64,000 nt of DNA from Hoeflea sp038900095 (GCF_038900095.1 NZ_JBBMQQ010000009.1:62001-126000); one strand, 5' to 3'; positions 44,861 to 53,750 are shown, numbered from the stretch's first letter. The notes: a model not told the origin generated them from the sequence alone. Made by a program: numbers and translations.

Positions 44861-45790
44861 TCAGATCCGCGCCAGCAATTCGGCTTTCTTGGCCTGGTAT
44901 TCATCATCGGTGAGAATGGCCCTTGCGTGCAGGGCCGCAAGACGCTCGATCTTGGCAAAGATGTCGGCTTCATCCGCCGTTTCCGCCGACTTGCCGGTCT
45001 GGGCGGTTTGATCGGTGTCCGGCAGTTGCGGAGCGGGATCGGTGCGCACCTGCCCGGCCTGCTCTGTCCGGTTTCCGGAAGCAACCTTGAACAGGACATC
45101 CGAAAGGGCCGGTGCTCCGGGCCTGGCAGACGATTCGGAGGCAACGGGTTCCTGTCCTGTATCCGCAACGTCACTGGTCTCCACTTCCCGCAGATCGGCG
45201 ATCTTGACCAGACCGTGCTGCGAGGTGAAGCTGAGCGATTGATCGCCTGACTGCTGCTGGGAGAAACCGCCTATGCGATGGTCGGCAGTGTCGTAGACGC
45301 GGACCCTGCCATTGCCGGTATCGATGGCCAGCCGCGCGGTATCGGGAAACCATGCGTAGCGCATCCGGTTCTGTGCACCGGTCGATGCGGCATGGCCCAG
45401 ACCGGTTGGCCACCAGTTGCCCGGCGCCCCGCCTTCCACAAACAGGCTGGTTGCGTCACCTTGCGTCTGTGACTGTGTGGCGGCCTGGTTGGGCTGGTCC
45501 AACAGGTCCGACTGGCGCATCAGCTTTGCCAATTCGGAGCAGAGCAGGTCGACCTTGGCCTTGAGCCCATTGTTGAACATGTCGCCGACCATGGTCATGC
45601 CGCCTTGCGACCATTGCCCCATACCGCCGAGATCGGGATGATTGAACTGGGCCTGCGTCCCCTGCCCGGCAACCAGCGCCATCAGCAGGTGCTCGACCGC
45701 TTCCTGACTGGCGCCGTGACGGCTGGCGATTTCGGCAAGGGCGGTGCGTGCGGTCTCGGTCAATTGGGTCAATCTTCCAAACCTCCTCAT
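44861..45790 (-). CDS. SHOCT-domain protein of unknown function
   Basis: The 309-residue protein ends with a short C-terminal SHOCT domain (about residues 276-309: IFAKIERLAALHARAILTDD then EYQAKKAELLARI). The N-terminal 40 residues (TALAEIASRHGASQEAVEHLL) look helical. A long middle part with IDTGNGRVRVYDTADHRIGG-like beta segments and Gln/Asp-rich linkers follows. No signal peptide or membrane segment is present. SHOCT domains occur at ends of many unrelated proteins and do not predict an activity. It is a single gene with an AT-rich upstream region. Confidence 0.75.
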   Translation of the reverse strand: MRRFGRLTQLTETARTALAEIASRHGASQEAVEHLLMALVAGQGTQAQFNHPDLGGMGQWSQGGMTMVGDMFNNGLKAKVDLLCSELAKLMRQSDLLDQPNQAATQSQTQGDATSLFVEGGAPGNWWPTGLGHAASTGAQNRMRYAWFPDTARLAIDTGNGRVRVYDTADHRIGGFSQQQSGDQSLSFTSQHGLVKIADLREVETSDVADTGQEPVASESSARPGAPALSDVLFKVASGNRTEQAGQVRTDPAPQLPDTDQTAQTGKSAETADEADIFAKIERLAALHARAILTDDEYQAKKAELLARI

Positions 45791-46069
45791 GGGGCCAGCT
45801 GATGATCACGGCACCGGCGCAATACATTCAACATTGCTAATACCTTGATGTCCATAGATAAAGAACATCTGCTCGATTATGTTAGGGCAGAAAAACGGCA
45901 CGGCAACTATATGGTGTAATTTTTTCCACTTCTCCACAACCCGGCACCTGCCGTCCGGACCATCGAAGCGGCTCCGGAACAGCTTCCTGACTTGGGCGGC
46001 AAGCATCTGCCTTGTTTTCGCAGCATTCCCGGGCCATGAGCAGTCCATATTCAAATTCATGGGGTTATC

Positions 46070-46567
46070 ATGCAGGCCGCTCTTATCATCATGACTATTC
46101 TGGGCTGTGACGACACGGCCACGCAGTGCCACTTTGTCGAGATGCTCGATGAGCGCTGGGCCACGGTGCAGGCTTGCGATGCGGGGTCGGAAGACAAGCT
46201 GAGGGGCTATTCGAACCTCAACTATCCGGTTGTCGTCGCGGTTTGCCAGACCCCGGGCGACACGGGTCTGAACGAAATCGCCGGAGAACCGGCGGAGGCG
46301 GAACTGACGGCATCGGCACAAGCCGACACCAGCCAGCCAGCCCCGGAAGGCGTGCCGGTTCCAAAGGCTGACATTCCGCCGGCAGACACCACGCTAGCGG
46401 CCGAAACCGCTGCAGTGGCCGAGGACACACCCGGAATGACAGCCAAGGTTCTCAACCTGGTCAGAAACGCGCTGCCCGAGGCGGCGAGCCTGAAAGCCCT
46501 GGTCAGCGAACCTGTCCATGTCGTCACCGACAGCTATTCCTGGGTGGCGCAGCGGTTCGAGAAATAA
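46070..46567 (+). CDS. Conserved hypothetical protein with Ala/Pro-rich linker
   Basis: This is a 165-residue product with no recognised domain. It opens MQAALIIMTILGCDDTATQC, with paired Cys at 13 and 20 and further Cys at 36 and 59 (VVAVCQTPGD), then has an Ala/Pro/Glu-rich linker (about 70-120) and a C-terminal helix ending YSWVAQRFEK. The short hydrophobic start may be a weak export signal. Similar proteins are, to my recollection, confined to Rhizobiales. Coding bias is consistent and a GGGG run precedes the ATG by a few bases. Confidence 0.6.
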   Translation: MQAALIIMTILGCDDTATQCHFVEMLDERWATVQACDAGSEDKLRGYSNLNYPVVVAVCQTPGDTGLNEIAGEPAEAELTASAQADTSQPAPEGVPVPKADIPPADTTLAAETAAVAEDTPGMTAKVLNLVRNALPEAASLKALVSEPVHVVTDSYSWVAQRFEK

Positions 46568-46584
46568 TCCCGCCGCTTGCGCGC

Positions 46585-46956
46585 CTATCCGGTCAGGAGC
46601 CCTGAACCGAGAAGCAGCTGTCCGCCGATCAACAGTCCAACCGCCACCACAATCGCGATCCAGATCCGTTTGCCGAAGAACAGGAAAGCGGCAAAGCCCG
46701 CGGAAACGGCGATCAGGCGCAATTCCACCGGGACCGCGCGCAGCTCGCCGGACGGATAGAGAATGAGCTTGGATATGACGGCAGCGAGCAGCGCGGTGGC
46801 AACGGCGCGTATCCAGGTCAGTGCGGCCGAATCCTGCTTGAGCCGGTTGCCGACAAGCACCCCCAGCCAACGCCAGATATCGGTGGCCAGCCAGCCTGCG
46901 ACGGCGATGAACACATAGGGCCACCACCAAGTGTCGAAGCTCGCATAGTTGATCAT
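46585..46956 (-). CDS. azlD: AzlD-family branched-chain amino acid exporter subunit
   Basis: The 123-residue protein has four hydrophobic segments and is the small partner of AzlC in LIV-E type amino-acid export. Features include WWPYVFIAVAGWLATDIWRWLGV and the loop NRLKQDSAALTWIRAVATALLAAVISKLI. Its start overlaps the end of azlC by four bases, so the pair is translationally coupled. Confidence 0.88.
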   Translation of the reverse strand: MINYASFDTWWWPYVFIAVAGWLATDIWRWLGVLVGNRLKQDSAALTWIRAVATALLAAVISKLILYPSGELRAVPVELRLIAVSAGFAAFLFFGKRIWIAIVVAVGLLIGGQLLLGSGLLTG

Positions 46957-47681
46957 GAGCCCACCCTCCGCTTCCAGACACGGTCGGCGACGAATGCCAG
47001 GGTGCCGCCGACAACGCCGGCATAGAGGATGTCGAATTCCGGTGCGACCTGGTGAAACAGCGGCCCCAGTGCAAGGCCGATGATCATGGCGATGTGGCCT
47101 GCCCGCTCACGGGTGGAGGCCCAGATCGAGGTCAGGAAGTAGACCGGCGTGAGGAAGAACAAGGCGCCCGCAACCATCGCCGGCAGATTGGCGACCGTCG
47201 AGTAGATCACCGCCACCAGAATGATGTTGGCGGAGGTTATGGTGGTTCCAAATCCGGCAAAAAATGCCACCCGGTGCGCGCGCGGCACATCCTGGATCCG
47301 TTCCATGGTGAAGACATAGGCGGTGATCGCGATGAAATGCGAGAGCAGCAGCAGCAACCAGGTCGGGGTTTTCTCGGTGCGGATTTCCGGGATCAACGCA
47401 GCGACCATCGGCATCAGCCGGATCGATGACAGCGCCACGGTGATGAAGGCGGCCGGCAGCGACACGCCGGCGAGAATCGAGCCCACCAGCAGCACCTTGG
47501 CCGGCAGCGCCCAGATCATGCCGGTCATGAACACGGTCTCGCCCAGCGGAATGCCGGCCTCGACGGCAAAGCCGCAGAAACCGACAAAGGCGCTCATCAG
47601 AATGATGGCCGGCAAAGAGGTGATGCCGCGCGCGCCCTTGAAAAACCAATAAACACCACGCTGGCCGGATGGTTCGCTCAT
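46953..47681 (-). CDS. azlC: AzlC-family branched-chain amino acid exporter subunit
   Basis: The 242-residue membrane protein belongs to the AzlC/YgaZ family, which with AzlD exports branched-chain amino acids or analogues. It begins near GVYWFFKGARGITSLPAII and has SAFVGFCGFAVEAGIPLGET as its conserved first helical hairpin. Six or so membrane segments follow. The coupled azlD downstream confirms the pairing. The substrate is not settled by sequence. Confidence 0.9.
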   Translation of the reverse strand: MSEPSGQRGVYWFFKGARGITSLPAIILMSAFVGFCGFAVEAGIPLGETVFMTGMIWALPAKVLLVGSILAGVSLPAAFITVALSSIRLMPMVAALIPEIRTEKTPTWLLLLLSHFIAITAYVFTMERIQDVPRAHRVAFFAGFGTTITSANIILVAVIYSTVANLPAMVAGALFFLTPVYFLTSIWASTRERAGHIAMIIGLALGPLFHQVAPEFDILYAGVVGGTLAFVADRVWKRRVGS

Positions 47682-47770
47682 ACTGGTTTGTTAGTGACTT
47701 TACGCTGCGCTGCAAACTGTTTTTCGCGCATGCGGATGATGCATTTTCTGCAAACTGATGCCCGGAACGC

Positions 47771-47800
47771 AAAACACCCCGGCATGAACCGGGGTGTTTT
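47771..47800. terminator. Strong bidirectional terminator between azlC and clpA
   Basis: AAAACACCCCGG (47771-47782) and CCGGGGTGTTTT (47789-47800) form a perfect 12-base stem with a 6-base loop. Flanking A and T runs give tails in both directions. It lies 26 bases after the clpA stop codon (leftward gene), so its main job is to end clpS-clpA transcripts. Confidence 0.9.
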
Positions 47801-47826
47801 CGATTTTCGTTGCTCGACGTAGAGGC

Positions 47827-50370
47827 CTATTTCTTGCGCGGCACCTTTGGCACTGCGCTTGAGGGCTTCTTGGGCGCCGGTTTTTCAGCCACGGCCGTTT
47901 TTGCCTCGGCTTCCCCGGAACTGTCCGGCTCCGGCTTGCTGGCTTTCGACGTGCCCTTGCCGGCAGGCGGCTTGCGGGTGGTCTTGGCCGTCGTGGTGGC
48001 GGTTTTGGCCTTGGCCGGAGCCCGCTTTTTGGCCGGGGCCTTTTCCTTTTTCGGCTTGACCGGGACTTCCGCCGGTATCGCCTCGAGGATCAGCCCGTTT
48101 CTGCCGTCGGGCTTCTCGCCGACAGTCACCTTGACCGTGCCGCCATGCTTGAGCTTGCCGAACAGGAGTTCGTTGGCCAGCTCCTTCTTGATGTTTTCCT
48201 GGATCACCCGGCCCAGAGGCCGCGCGCCCATTCTCTCATCGTAGCCCTTGTCGGCAAGCCAGGCGATGGCGTCTTCTCCGAGATCGAAGGTGACGTTGCG
48301 TTCGGCCAGCTGGGCTTCAAGCTGCATGACGAATTTCTGCACGACCATGTGAATGACCTTCACCGGCAGCGAACCAAACGGAATGATGGCATCGAGACGG
48401 TTGCGGAACTCCGGCGTGAACAGCCGGTTGATCGCTTCCATGTCGTCGCCTTCGCGCTTGGACGAGCCGAAGCCGATGGCGGCCTTGGCCATGTCGGAAG
48501 CTCCCGCGTTGGTCGTCATGATCAGAATGACGTTGCGGAAGTCGATCTTCTTGCCGTTGTGGTCGGTGAGCGAACCGTGATCCATCACCTGCAACAGGAT
48601 GTTGAACAGGTCCGGATGGGCCTTTTCGATCTCGTCAAGCAGCAGCACGCAGTACGGATGCTGGTCGACGCCATCGGTGAGCAATCCGCCCTGGTCGAAA
48701 CCGACATAGCCGGGAGGTGCGCCGATCAGCCGTGAAACGGTGTGACGCTCCATGTATTCGGACATGTCGAAGCGCAACAGCTCGACACCCAGCGAGGCTG
48801 CCAGCTGCTTGGCGACTTCGGTCTTGCCGACGCCGGTGGGGCCGGAGAACAGGTAGGAACCGATCGGCTTGTCGGGCTCGCGCAGGCCGGCGCGGGCCAG
48901 ACGGATCGCCGCGGTGAGCGCATCAATCGCGGTATCCTGACCATAGACAACCGAGCGGAGTTCCTTGTCGAGATTGGCGAGAACGGTCTCGTCATCCTTC
49001 GACACCGTCTTGGCCGGAATCCGGGCCATGGTGGCGATGGTGTTTTCGATCTCGACGTCGGTGAGCGTCTTCTTGCGGCTCTTTTCAGGCAGCAGCATCT
49101 GTGCCGCACCGGTCTCATCGATCACGTCAATTGCCTTGTCGGGCAGCTTGCGGTCGGTGATGTAGCGCGCGGACAGCTCAACGGCAGCCTTGATCGCGTC
49201 GTCGGTGTAGCCGACCTTGTGATACTCCTCGAAATAGGGCTTGAGGCCCTTGAGGATCTCGATCGCATCGGGAATCGTCGGCTCGGCAACGTCAATCTTC
49301 TGGAACCGGCGCACCAGCGCCCGGTCCTTCTCGAAAAACTGGCGATATTCCTTGTAGGTGGTCGAGCCGATACAGCGGATCGCACCCGAGGACAGGGCCG
49401 GCTTGAGCAGGTTGGACGCATCCATTGCACCGCCCGAAGTTGCCCCGGCACCGATCACGGTATGGATCTCGTCAATGAACAGAACCGCGCCGGGAAGATC
49501 CTCGAGTTCCTTGACCACCTGCTTGAGGCGCTCCTCGAAGTCACCGCGATAGCGGGTTCCGGCCAGCAGCGAGCCCATATCGAGCGAATAGATCACCGCA
49601 TCCGACAGCACGTCGGGCACATCGCCCTCGACGATACGCTTGGCCAGGCCTTCTGCGATCGCGGTCTTGCCGACGCCGGGATCTCCGACATAGAGCGGGT
49701 TGTTCTTGGACCGCCGGCAGAGGATCTGAATCGTGCGGTTGACCTCTTCCATGCGGCCGATCAGCGGATCGATCTTGCCGGTCTTGGCCTTCTCGTTGAG
49801 ATTGACGCAATAGGCGGTCAGGGCATCCTGGCCCTTTTTCTTGCCGCCTTCCTCGCCGGCCGGATCGGCCTTGGCCGAATCGGGATCGGGCTCCTCGACG
49901 CCGCGGACCGGACGGCCCTCTTCGGCGCCGGGGCGCTTGGCGATGCCGTGCGAGATGAAATTGACCGCGTCATAGCGGGTCATTTCCTGTTCCTGCAGGA
50001 AGTAGGCAGCATGGCTTTCGCGCTCGGCGAAAATGGCCACAAGCACGTTGGCGCCGGTAACTTCCTCGCGGCCAGACGACTGCACATGGATCACCGCGCG
50101 CTGGATGACGCGCTGGAAGCCGGACGTCGGCTTGGAATCCTCGTCATAGCCCGTGATCAGGTTGCCGAGTTCCTTGTCGACATAATCGCTCACCGTGCGG
50201 CGCAACTGGTCGATATCGACATTGCACGCGCCCATGACCGCCGCAGCATCCGGATCCTCGATCAACGCCAGCAACAAATGCTCAAGCGTGGCATATTCAT
50301 GATGCCGCTCATTGGCAAAGGTCAGCGCCTGATGGATCGCCTTTTCGAGACTGTTTGAAAAGCTAGGCAA
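47827..50370 (-). CDS. clpA: ATP-dependent Clp protease ATP-binding subunit ClpA
   Basis: ClpA unfolds tagged substrates for ClpP. The 847-residue product has the N-domain start SNSLEKAIHQALTFANERHHEYATLEHLLLAL, Walker A motifs GDPGVGKT (near residue 227) and GPTGVGKT (near 507), and the IGF-like loop region for ClpP contact (MAKAAIGFGSSKR). Compared with the roughly 758-residue E. coli protein it has an extra C-terminal tail from about 767 to 847, rich in Lys/Ala/Pro. clpS lies just upstream (ten-base gap). Confidence 0.97.
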   Translation of the reverse strand: MPSFSNSLEKAIHQALTFANERHHEYATLEHLLLALIEDPDAAAVMGACNVDIDQLRRTVSDYVDKELGNLITGYDEDSKPTSGFQRVIQRAVIHVQSSGREEVTGANVLVAIFAERESHAAYFLQEQEMTRYDAVNFISHGIAKRPGAEEGRPVRGVEEPDPDSAKADPAGEEGGKKKGQDALTAYCVNLNEKAKTGKIDPLIGRMEEVNRTIQILCRRSKNNPLYVGDPGVGKTAIAEGLAKRIVEGDVPDVLSDAVIYSLDMGSLLAGTRYRGDFEERLKQVVKELEDLPGAVLFIDEIHTVIGAGATSGGAMDASNLLKPALSSGAIRCIGSTTYKEYRQFFEKDRALVRRFQKIDVAEPTIPDAIEILKGLKPYFEEYHKVGYTDDAIKAAVELSARYITDRKLPDKAIDVIDETGAAQMLLPEKSRKKTLTDVEIENTIATMARIPAKTVSKDDETVLANLDKELRSVVYGQDTAIDALTAAIRLARAGLREPDKPIGSYLFSGPTGVGKTEVAKQLAASLGVELLRFDMSEYMERHTVSRLIGAPPGYVGFDQGGLLTDGVDQHPYCVLLLDEIEKAHPDLFNILLQVMDHGSLTDHNGKKIDFRNVILIMTTNAGASDMAKAAIGFGSSKREGDDMEAINRLFTPEFRNRLDAIIPFGSLPVKVIHMVVQKFVMQLEAQLAERNVTFDLGEDAIAWLADKGYDERMGARPLGRVIQENIKKELANELLFGKLKHGGTVKVTVGEKPDGRNGLILEAIPAEVPVKPKKEKAPAKKRAPAKAKTATTTAKTTRKPPAGKGTSKASKPEPDSSGEAEAKTAVAEKPAPKKPSSAVPKVPRKK

Positions 50371-50380
50371 TTTCAGGTCC

Positions 50381-50740
50381 TCATTTCTTTTCCATCACGC
50401 ATTGCAGCGGATGATGATTTTCGCGCGCAAAATCCATGACCTGGGTCACTTTGGTTTCAGCCACTTCGTAGGTGAACACACCGCATTCACCGACGCCGTG
50501 ATTGTGGACGTGGAGCATGATCCGGGTGGCCTGCTCACGGTCCTTCTGAAAAAAGCGTTCCAGAACATGAATCACAAACTCCATCGGAGTGTAGTCGTCA
50601 TTCAGCAGCAGCACGCGGTACAGACTGGGCTTCTTGACCTGCGGCTTGGTACGGGTGATGACGGATGTGCCCCTTTCGGAGTCACCGTCGCCGCTTTTCT
50701 TGTCGGCCTGCAGGCGTATCAGATTCATGCTGTCGTTCAC
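50381..50740 (-). CDS. clpS: ATP-dependent Clp protease adaptor ClpS
   Basis: ClpS delivers N-degron substrates to ClpA. The 119-residue protein has the family core YRVLLLNDDYTPMEFVIHVL, FxxxxxxATRIMLHVHNHG and CGVFTYEVAETKV. A GTG at 50740 is supported by AGGA about ten bases upstream; an ATG at 50728 is the alternative. It is the first gene of the clpS-clpA unit. Confidence 0.96.
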   Translation of the reverse strand: MNDSMNLIRLQADKKSGDGDSERGTSVITRTKPQVKKPSLYRVLLLNDDYTPMEFVIHVLERFFQKDREQATRIMLHVHNHGVGECGVFTYEVAETKVTQVMDFARENHHPLQCVMEKK

Positions 50741-50878
50741 TCTGGCCAGTTCCTGTCACTTGCGGCCGGTGCACATAAACGAAGCACCGGCATTGGCTCT
50801 AACTTAATCTTTCCTGCGGCGATTTTAAGCCCCCTTGGGCATTGAAGAAAGAGATTTCGCGCGTCAGGCCAATTCACG

Positions 50879-50912
50879 AAAAAACCCGGCCGCATTGCCA
50901 TGCGACCGGGTT
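50879..50912 (-). terminator. Phasin gene terminator
   Basis: On the minus strand, AACCCGG-TGCG-type halves (50885-50894 and 50901-50910 region) form an 11-pair stem with one mismatch, followed by six Ts (50884 down to 50879). It lies 48 bases after the phasin stop codon. Confidence 0.85.
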
Positions 50913-50959
50913 GGCATAAATTCACCCCTCCACCGAAGACGGCGGAAGGCAGAAAGGTG

Positions 50960-51289
50960 TCAGGCAGAAACCTTGGCAGCGGCCTTTTCGAAAGGCTTGT
51001 AAGCTTCCTTGGCCATGTCAGCGTAGAGTTCGCTCATCTTGGTGGCCTGGGCAACGAAGGTTTCGTAGGAATTCTTGGCGTAGTCGGTCTGAATTTCGAT
51101 GGCCTTGTCGAGGCTCTTGGCCGAAACCAGCTTCTCGACAACGGCTGCGCTGTCTTCATAGGACTTCTTGGAATATTCGGTTGCTTCAGCAGCGATCTGC
51201 TGGAAACCCTTGGTCATCGATGAAACCGTGGTCAGCATGCTGTCCATGGCTTCTTTGCTCATTTTAGATGTGCTGTCAAAGTTCATCAT
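50960..51289 (-). CDS. Phasin (PHA granule-associated protein, Phasin_2 type)
   Basis: Phasins coat polyhydroxyalkanoate granules. The ATG at 51289 gives 109 residues, with AGGA nine bases upstream; the next ATG (51286) is also possible, and the longer frame to 51400 crosses the promoter and was rejected. The protein is nearly all helical, with the Phasin_2-like pattern QQIAAEATEYSKKSYEDSA, KAIEIQTDYAKNSYETFVAQ and KMSELYADMAKEAYKPFE. The gene has its own promoter with two palindromic operators and its own terminator, so it is a separately regulated unit. Confidence 0.9.
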   Translation of the reverse strand: MMNFDSTSKMSKEAMDSMLTTVSSMTKGFQQIAAEATEYSKKSYEDSAAVVEKLVSAKSLDKAIEIQTDYAKNSYETFVAQATKMSELYADMAKEAYKPFEKAAAKVSA

Positions 51290-51326
51290 TTCGAAAATTC
51301 CTGTCGTTGGTGACGTTGATGTCCAC

Positions 51327-51355
51327 AACTTAGGTGCACTGCACAATTTTGTCAA
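51327..51355 (-). promoter_or_regulatory. Phasin promoter (sigma-70 type)
   Basis: On the minus strand TTGACA (51355-51350), a 17-base spacer and TAAGTT (51332-51327) form a near-ideal housekeeping promoter. The predicted start of transcription, near 51320, leaves a leader of about 30 bases. A palindromic operator candidate lies within the spacer. Confidence 0.8.
51334..51344. promoter_or_regulatory. Operator candidate 1, palindrome with TGC-N3-GCA core
   Basis: GTGCACTGCAC is a perfect 5+1+5 palindrome inside the spacer of the phasin promoter. Its TGC-N3-GCA core resembles the TGC/GCA-rich sites bound by PhaR, the PHA-responsive repressor of phasin genes in alphaproteobacteria. Identity of the binding protein is inferred. 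Confidence 0.6.
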
Positions 51356-51362
51356 GTTTATT

Positions 51363-51373
51363 GTGCGTCGCAC
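51363..51373. promoter_or_regulatory. Operator candidate 2, palindrome with TGC-N3-GCA core
   Basis: GTGCGTCGCAC is a second perfect 5+1+5 palindrome, 29 bases centre-to-centre from the first and just upstream of the -35 box. The same half-sites and near-three-turn spacing suggest cooperative binding of one repressor. Confidence 0.6.
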
Positions 51374-51572
51374 CAAATTCTCAGAGCCAGTATTTCCCAC
51401 TTTGGTACACGTGGCCGGTCAGGCTGCGGACAACTTCGGCACAGATTCCGGAAAGGAACCATTCATCATAAACGGATTGGTAACGACGCGGGACTAAGAT
51501 TGACCACAATGGCTGATCAAGGAGGGCGTCAGTCAGAAACCCTTCCACCTGCCTGTTCATGAGTGAGTTACC

Positions 51573-52973
51573 GTGTACCAGCGTAAATCCAGTTCAGTCG
51601 ACCGGTTTGCCGCCCTTTCCTCCTCCGCGTTTCAACTGCTTGCCCTGATCGGCATCGCATTGGTGCTGGGAAGTGCGCCTGCTGCCGCAAATTCGAAATA
51701 TGCAGGCATCGTCGTCGATGCCAAGACCGGCAAGACACTCTACGCCCATGATGCGGACGAGCTGCGTTATCCGGCGTCGCTTACCAAGATGATGACGCTG
51801 TACCTGGTGTTCGAAGCACTTGAGCGCGGCGCCATCAAGCTCGACACCCGGGTCAAGTTTTCCGCCAATGCCGCCAAGGAACCGCCAACCAAGCTCGGCG
51901 TCGGCGTCGGCCGCTCGATCACGGTCGAACAGGCGATCCTGGCGCTCGTGACCAAGTCGGCCAATGACGCGTCCACCGCGATTGCCGAACATCTGGGTGG
52001 CTCGGAAGCGAAGTTCGCCAAGATGATGACCGAGAAGGCCCGTTCGCTGGGCATGTCCCGGACCACGTTTCGCAACGCGCACGGTTTGCCGAATTCGAAG
52101 CAGACCACAACAGCGCGGGACATGGCGACACTCGGCATTGCATTGCGCGAGCATTTTCCGCGGCAGTACAAATATTTCTCCACCCGCTCCTTCACCTTCG
52201 GCAAGAGCCGTTTCGGCAACCACAACCGGTTGCTCGGTGTGGTGCGTGGCGTCGACGGCATCAAGACCGGCTACACGCGCGCTTCCGGATTCAATCTCGT
52301 CAGCTCGGTCAGAGACCGCGACCGCTCAATTGTTGCGGTTGTGATGGGAGGGCGCACCGGCGCAAGCCGCAATCAGCAGATGAAGGACCTGATCGCCCGC
52401 TATTTGCCGAAAGCGTCGACGCGCGGCAAGGGCAACCTGATCGCCCGGGGCGCGCCTGCCAATACGGCTGTGGCGATTGCTGCCCTGGAACTCCCGAAGG
52501 TCGGGCCGGTTCCATCGCAGCGTCACGAAGGCAACCAGCGCCTGGCAATGGCCTATGCCGCGCCGACACCAGAGCCGGTGGTCGGGCGTGCGGCGCTGGT
52601 CAATTCGCTGATCGCACAGAAGATCGCCATCCCGACCCCTGCCCCGGCGGTGGTTCCGCCAATGCCGGTGGAAACCGCAGCCAACCAGGCGGTCGATCCG
52701 GTCACCACGGCTTCCACGACAGCCATGGACGGATGGATGATCCAGATCGGCGCAATGCCCGACCGCAACGCAGCGGTTGAACTCCTGGCGCGGGCCCAGG
52801 ATGCCGGCGGCAGCGCCCTGTCGGGAGCCGAGCCTTTCACCATGGCCTATGCCAAGAACAACGAACAGCTTTACCGGGCACGGTTTGGCGGTTTTGACGG
52901 ACAGTCAGCCGCAACACGGGCCTGCAACACACTCAAGAAGAAAGGCTATGCCTGTTGGGCAACAGCCAACTGA
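51573..52973 (+). CDS. D-alanyl-D-alanine carboxypeptidase with C-terminal SPOR-like domain
   Basis: This penicillin-binding protein of peptidase family S11 trims the terminal D-Ala from peptidoglycan stem peptides. The start is GTG at 51573. A signal peptide (hydrophobic residues about 19-38, cleavage near AAAN-SKY) directs it to the periplasm. All three catalytic motifs are present: SLTK at Ser69-Lys72, SAN at 129-131 and KTG at 231-233. The last 75 residues (from MDGWMIQIGAMPDRNAAVELL) look like a SPOR domain, which binds denuded glycan at division sites. An Ala/Pro/Val-rich linker separates the two domains. A hairpin follows the stop codon. Confidence 0.94.
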   Translation: MYQRKSSSVDRFAALSSSAFQLLALIGIALVLGSAPAAANSKYAGIVVDAKTGKTLYAHDADELRYPASLTKMMTLYLVFEALERGAIKLDTRVKFSANAAKEPPTKLGVGVGRSITVEQAILALVTKSANDASTAIAEHLGGSEAKFAKMMTEKARSLGMSRTTFRNAHGLPNSKQTTTARDMATLGIALREHFPRQYKYFSTRSFTFGKSRFGNHNRLLGVVRGVDGIKTGYTRASGFNLVSSVRDRDRSIVAVVMGGRTGASRNQQMKDLIARYLPKASTRGKGNLIARGAPANTAVAIAALELPKVGPVPSQRHEGNQRLAMAYAAPTPEPVVGRAALVNSLIAQKIAIPTPAPAVVPPMPVETAANQAVDPVTTASTTAMDGWMIQIGAMPDRNAAVELLARAQDAGGSALSGAEPFTMAYAKNNEQLYRARFGGFDGQSAATRACNTLKKKGYACWATAN

Positions 52974-52975
52974 AC

Positions 52976-52998
52976 CGCAGCGCTTGTTCAGCGCTGCG
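52976..52998. terminator. Hairpin between convergent carboxypeptidase and J-domain genes
   Basis: A perfect 9-base stem (CGCAGCGCT / AGCGCTGCG) with a 5-base loop starts three bases after the carboxypeptidase stop. No T run follows, so it is a probable but not classical terminator. Confidence 0.5.
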
Positions 52999-53054
52999 TC
53001 CGGACAGTCCAGTTCCGGGCAAACCACGATTTTTGTATCGCGTATTCGGGGAAT

Positions 53055-53750
53055 TTAGTCATGTCGACTCAAGAGAACAGCTTTGGCTTCGTTGATCCGG
53101 CCAGCAAGAAACGCAGAGCCGCCCGCATCGGGATGCATCCGCTTCATGAGGCGGCGATGCGCCTCGCGGATCTCGGCTTCACTCGCCCCCGGGCCAAGAC
53201 CAAGGACCTCGTAGGCCTCCTTCTGTGTCATGGCGCCCGAGCCTGGAGAAGCTCCCAGTCCCGCGTCGTCGTAAATGTCAAAGCCGGCACGCCAGTCGGG
53301 CGTGCGGCGGTCAAGATACGCTTCCAGTAGCCCAAGGCTTTCAGAATCGCCTGCCAGTTCGGAATGCAGCTGCATCAGGTCGGGCTCGTCGAGATTGTTG
53401 AGTTCGCGTCCCTCAAAGCTGCCCGCGAGAACAAGGCCGTTCATTTCACCGGTATCGAGATCGAGTTCCATTTCGAGCGCGGCTGATCGGACATAGGATT
53501 GCCCACCCGGCTGGCGGGTGGCGCGTGATGCCCTGCGAGCGCGCGAAAACATCGCCGCTGCAAATGCCAGCAGCGGAATGCCGATGCTGGCGCGGCCGAT
53601 CAGTGTGAGAACGCCCCCCACACCGGCCATGGCGACAGGCAGGCCGTAGCGGAGAGTAGCGGCAAGAGCCGAAGGTTTGACGCTGAGCAAGCCGGCCACC
53701 ACTGCCAGCAGGATCAATGCGCCGCCTAGAAACACTGCAATTGGACTCAT
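53055..53750 (-). CDS. Membrane-anchored protein with C-terminal J domain
   Basis: The 231-residue protein has two or three N-terminal hydrophobic segments (about 4-24, 36-52 and 56-68) and a C-terminal J domain (about 174-231: EAYEVLGLGPGASEAEIREA). The HPD tripeptide is at 206-208, so it can stimulate an Hsp70. The layout, membrane anchor first and J domain last, resembles mitochondrial Tim14/Pam18. The middle region (LELDLDTGEMNGLVLAG-like) is shared by rhizobial homologues. Its start overlaps the end of the VWA gene by four bases. Confidence 0.88.
   Translation of the reverse strand: MSPIAVFLGGALILLAVVAGLLSVKPSALAATLRYGLPVAMAGVGGVLTLIGRASIGIPLLAFAAAMFSRARRASRATRQPGGQSYVRSAALEMELDLDTGEMNGLVLAGSFEGRELNNLDEPDLMQLHSELAGDSESLGLLEAYLDRRTPDWRAGFDIYDDAGLGASPGSGAMTQKEAYEVLGLGPGASEAEIREAHRRLMKRMHPDAGGSAFLAGRINEAKAVLLSRHD

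Noticed and set aside
48742..50358. Plus-strand frame of 538 codons opposite clpA
   Set aside because: ClpA on the other strand has both Walker motifs and the N-domain; this frame has no family similarity and is a product of GC-rich third positions.
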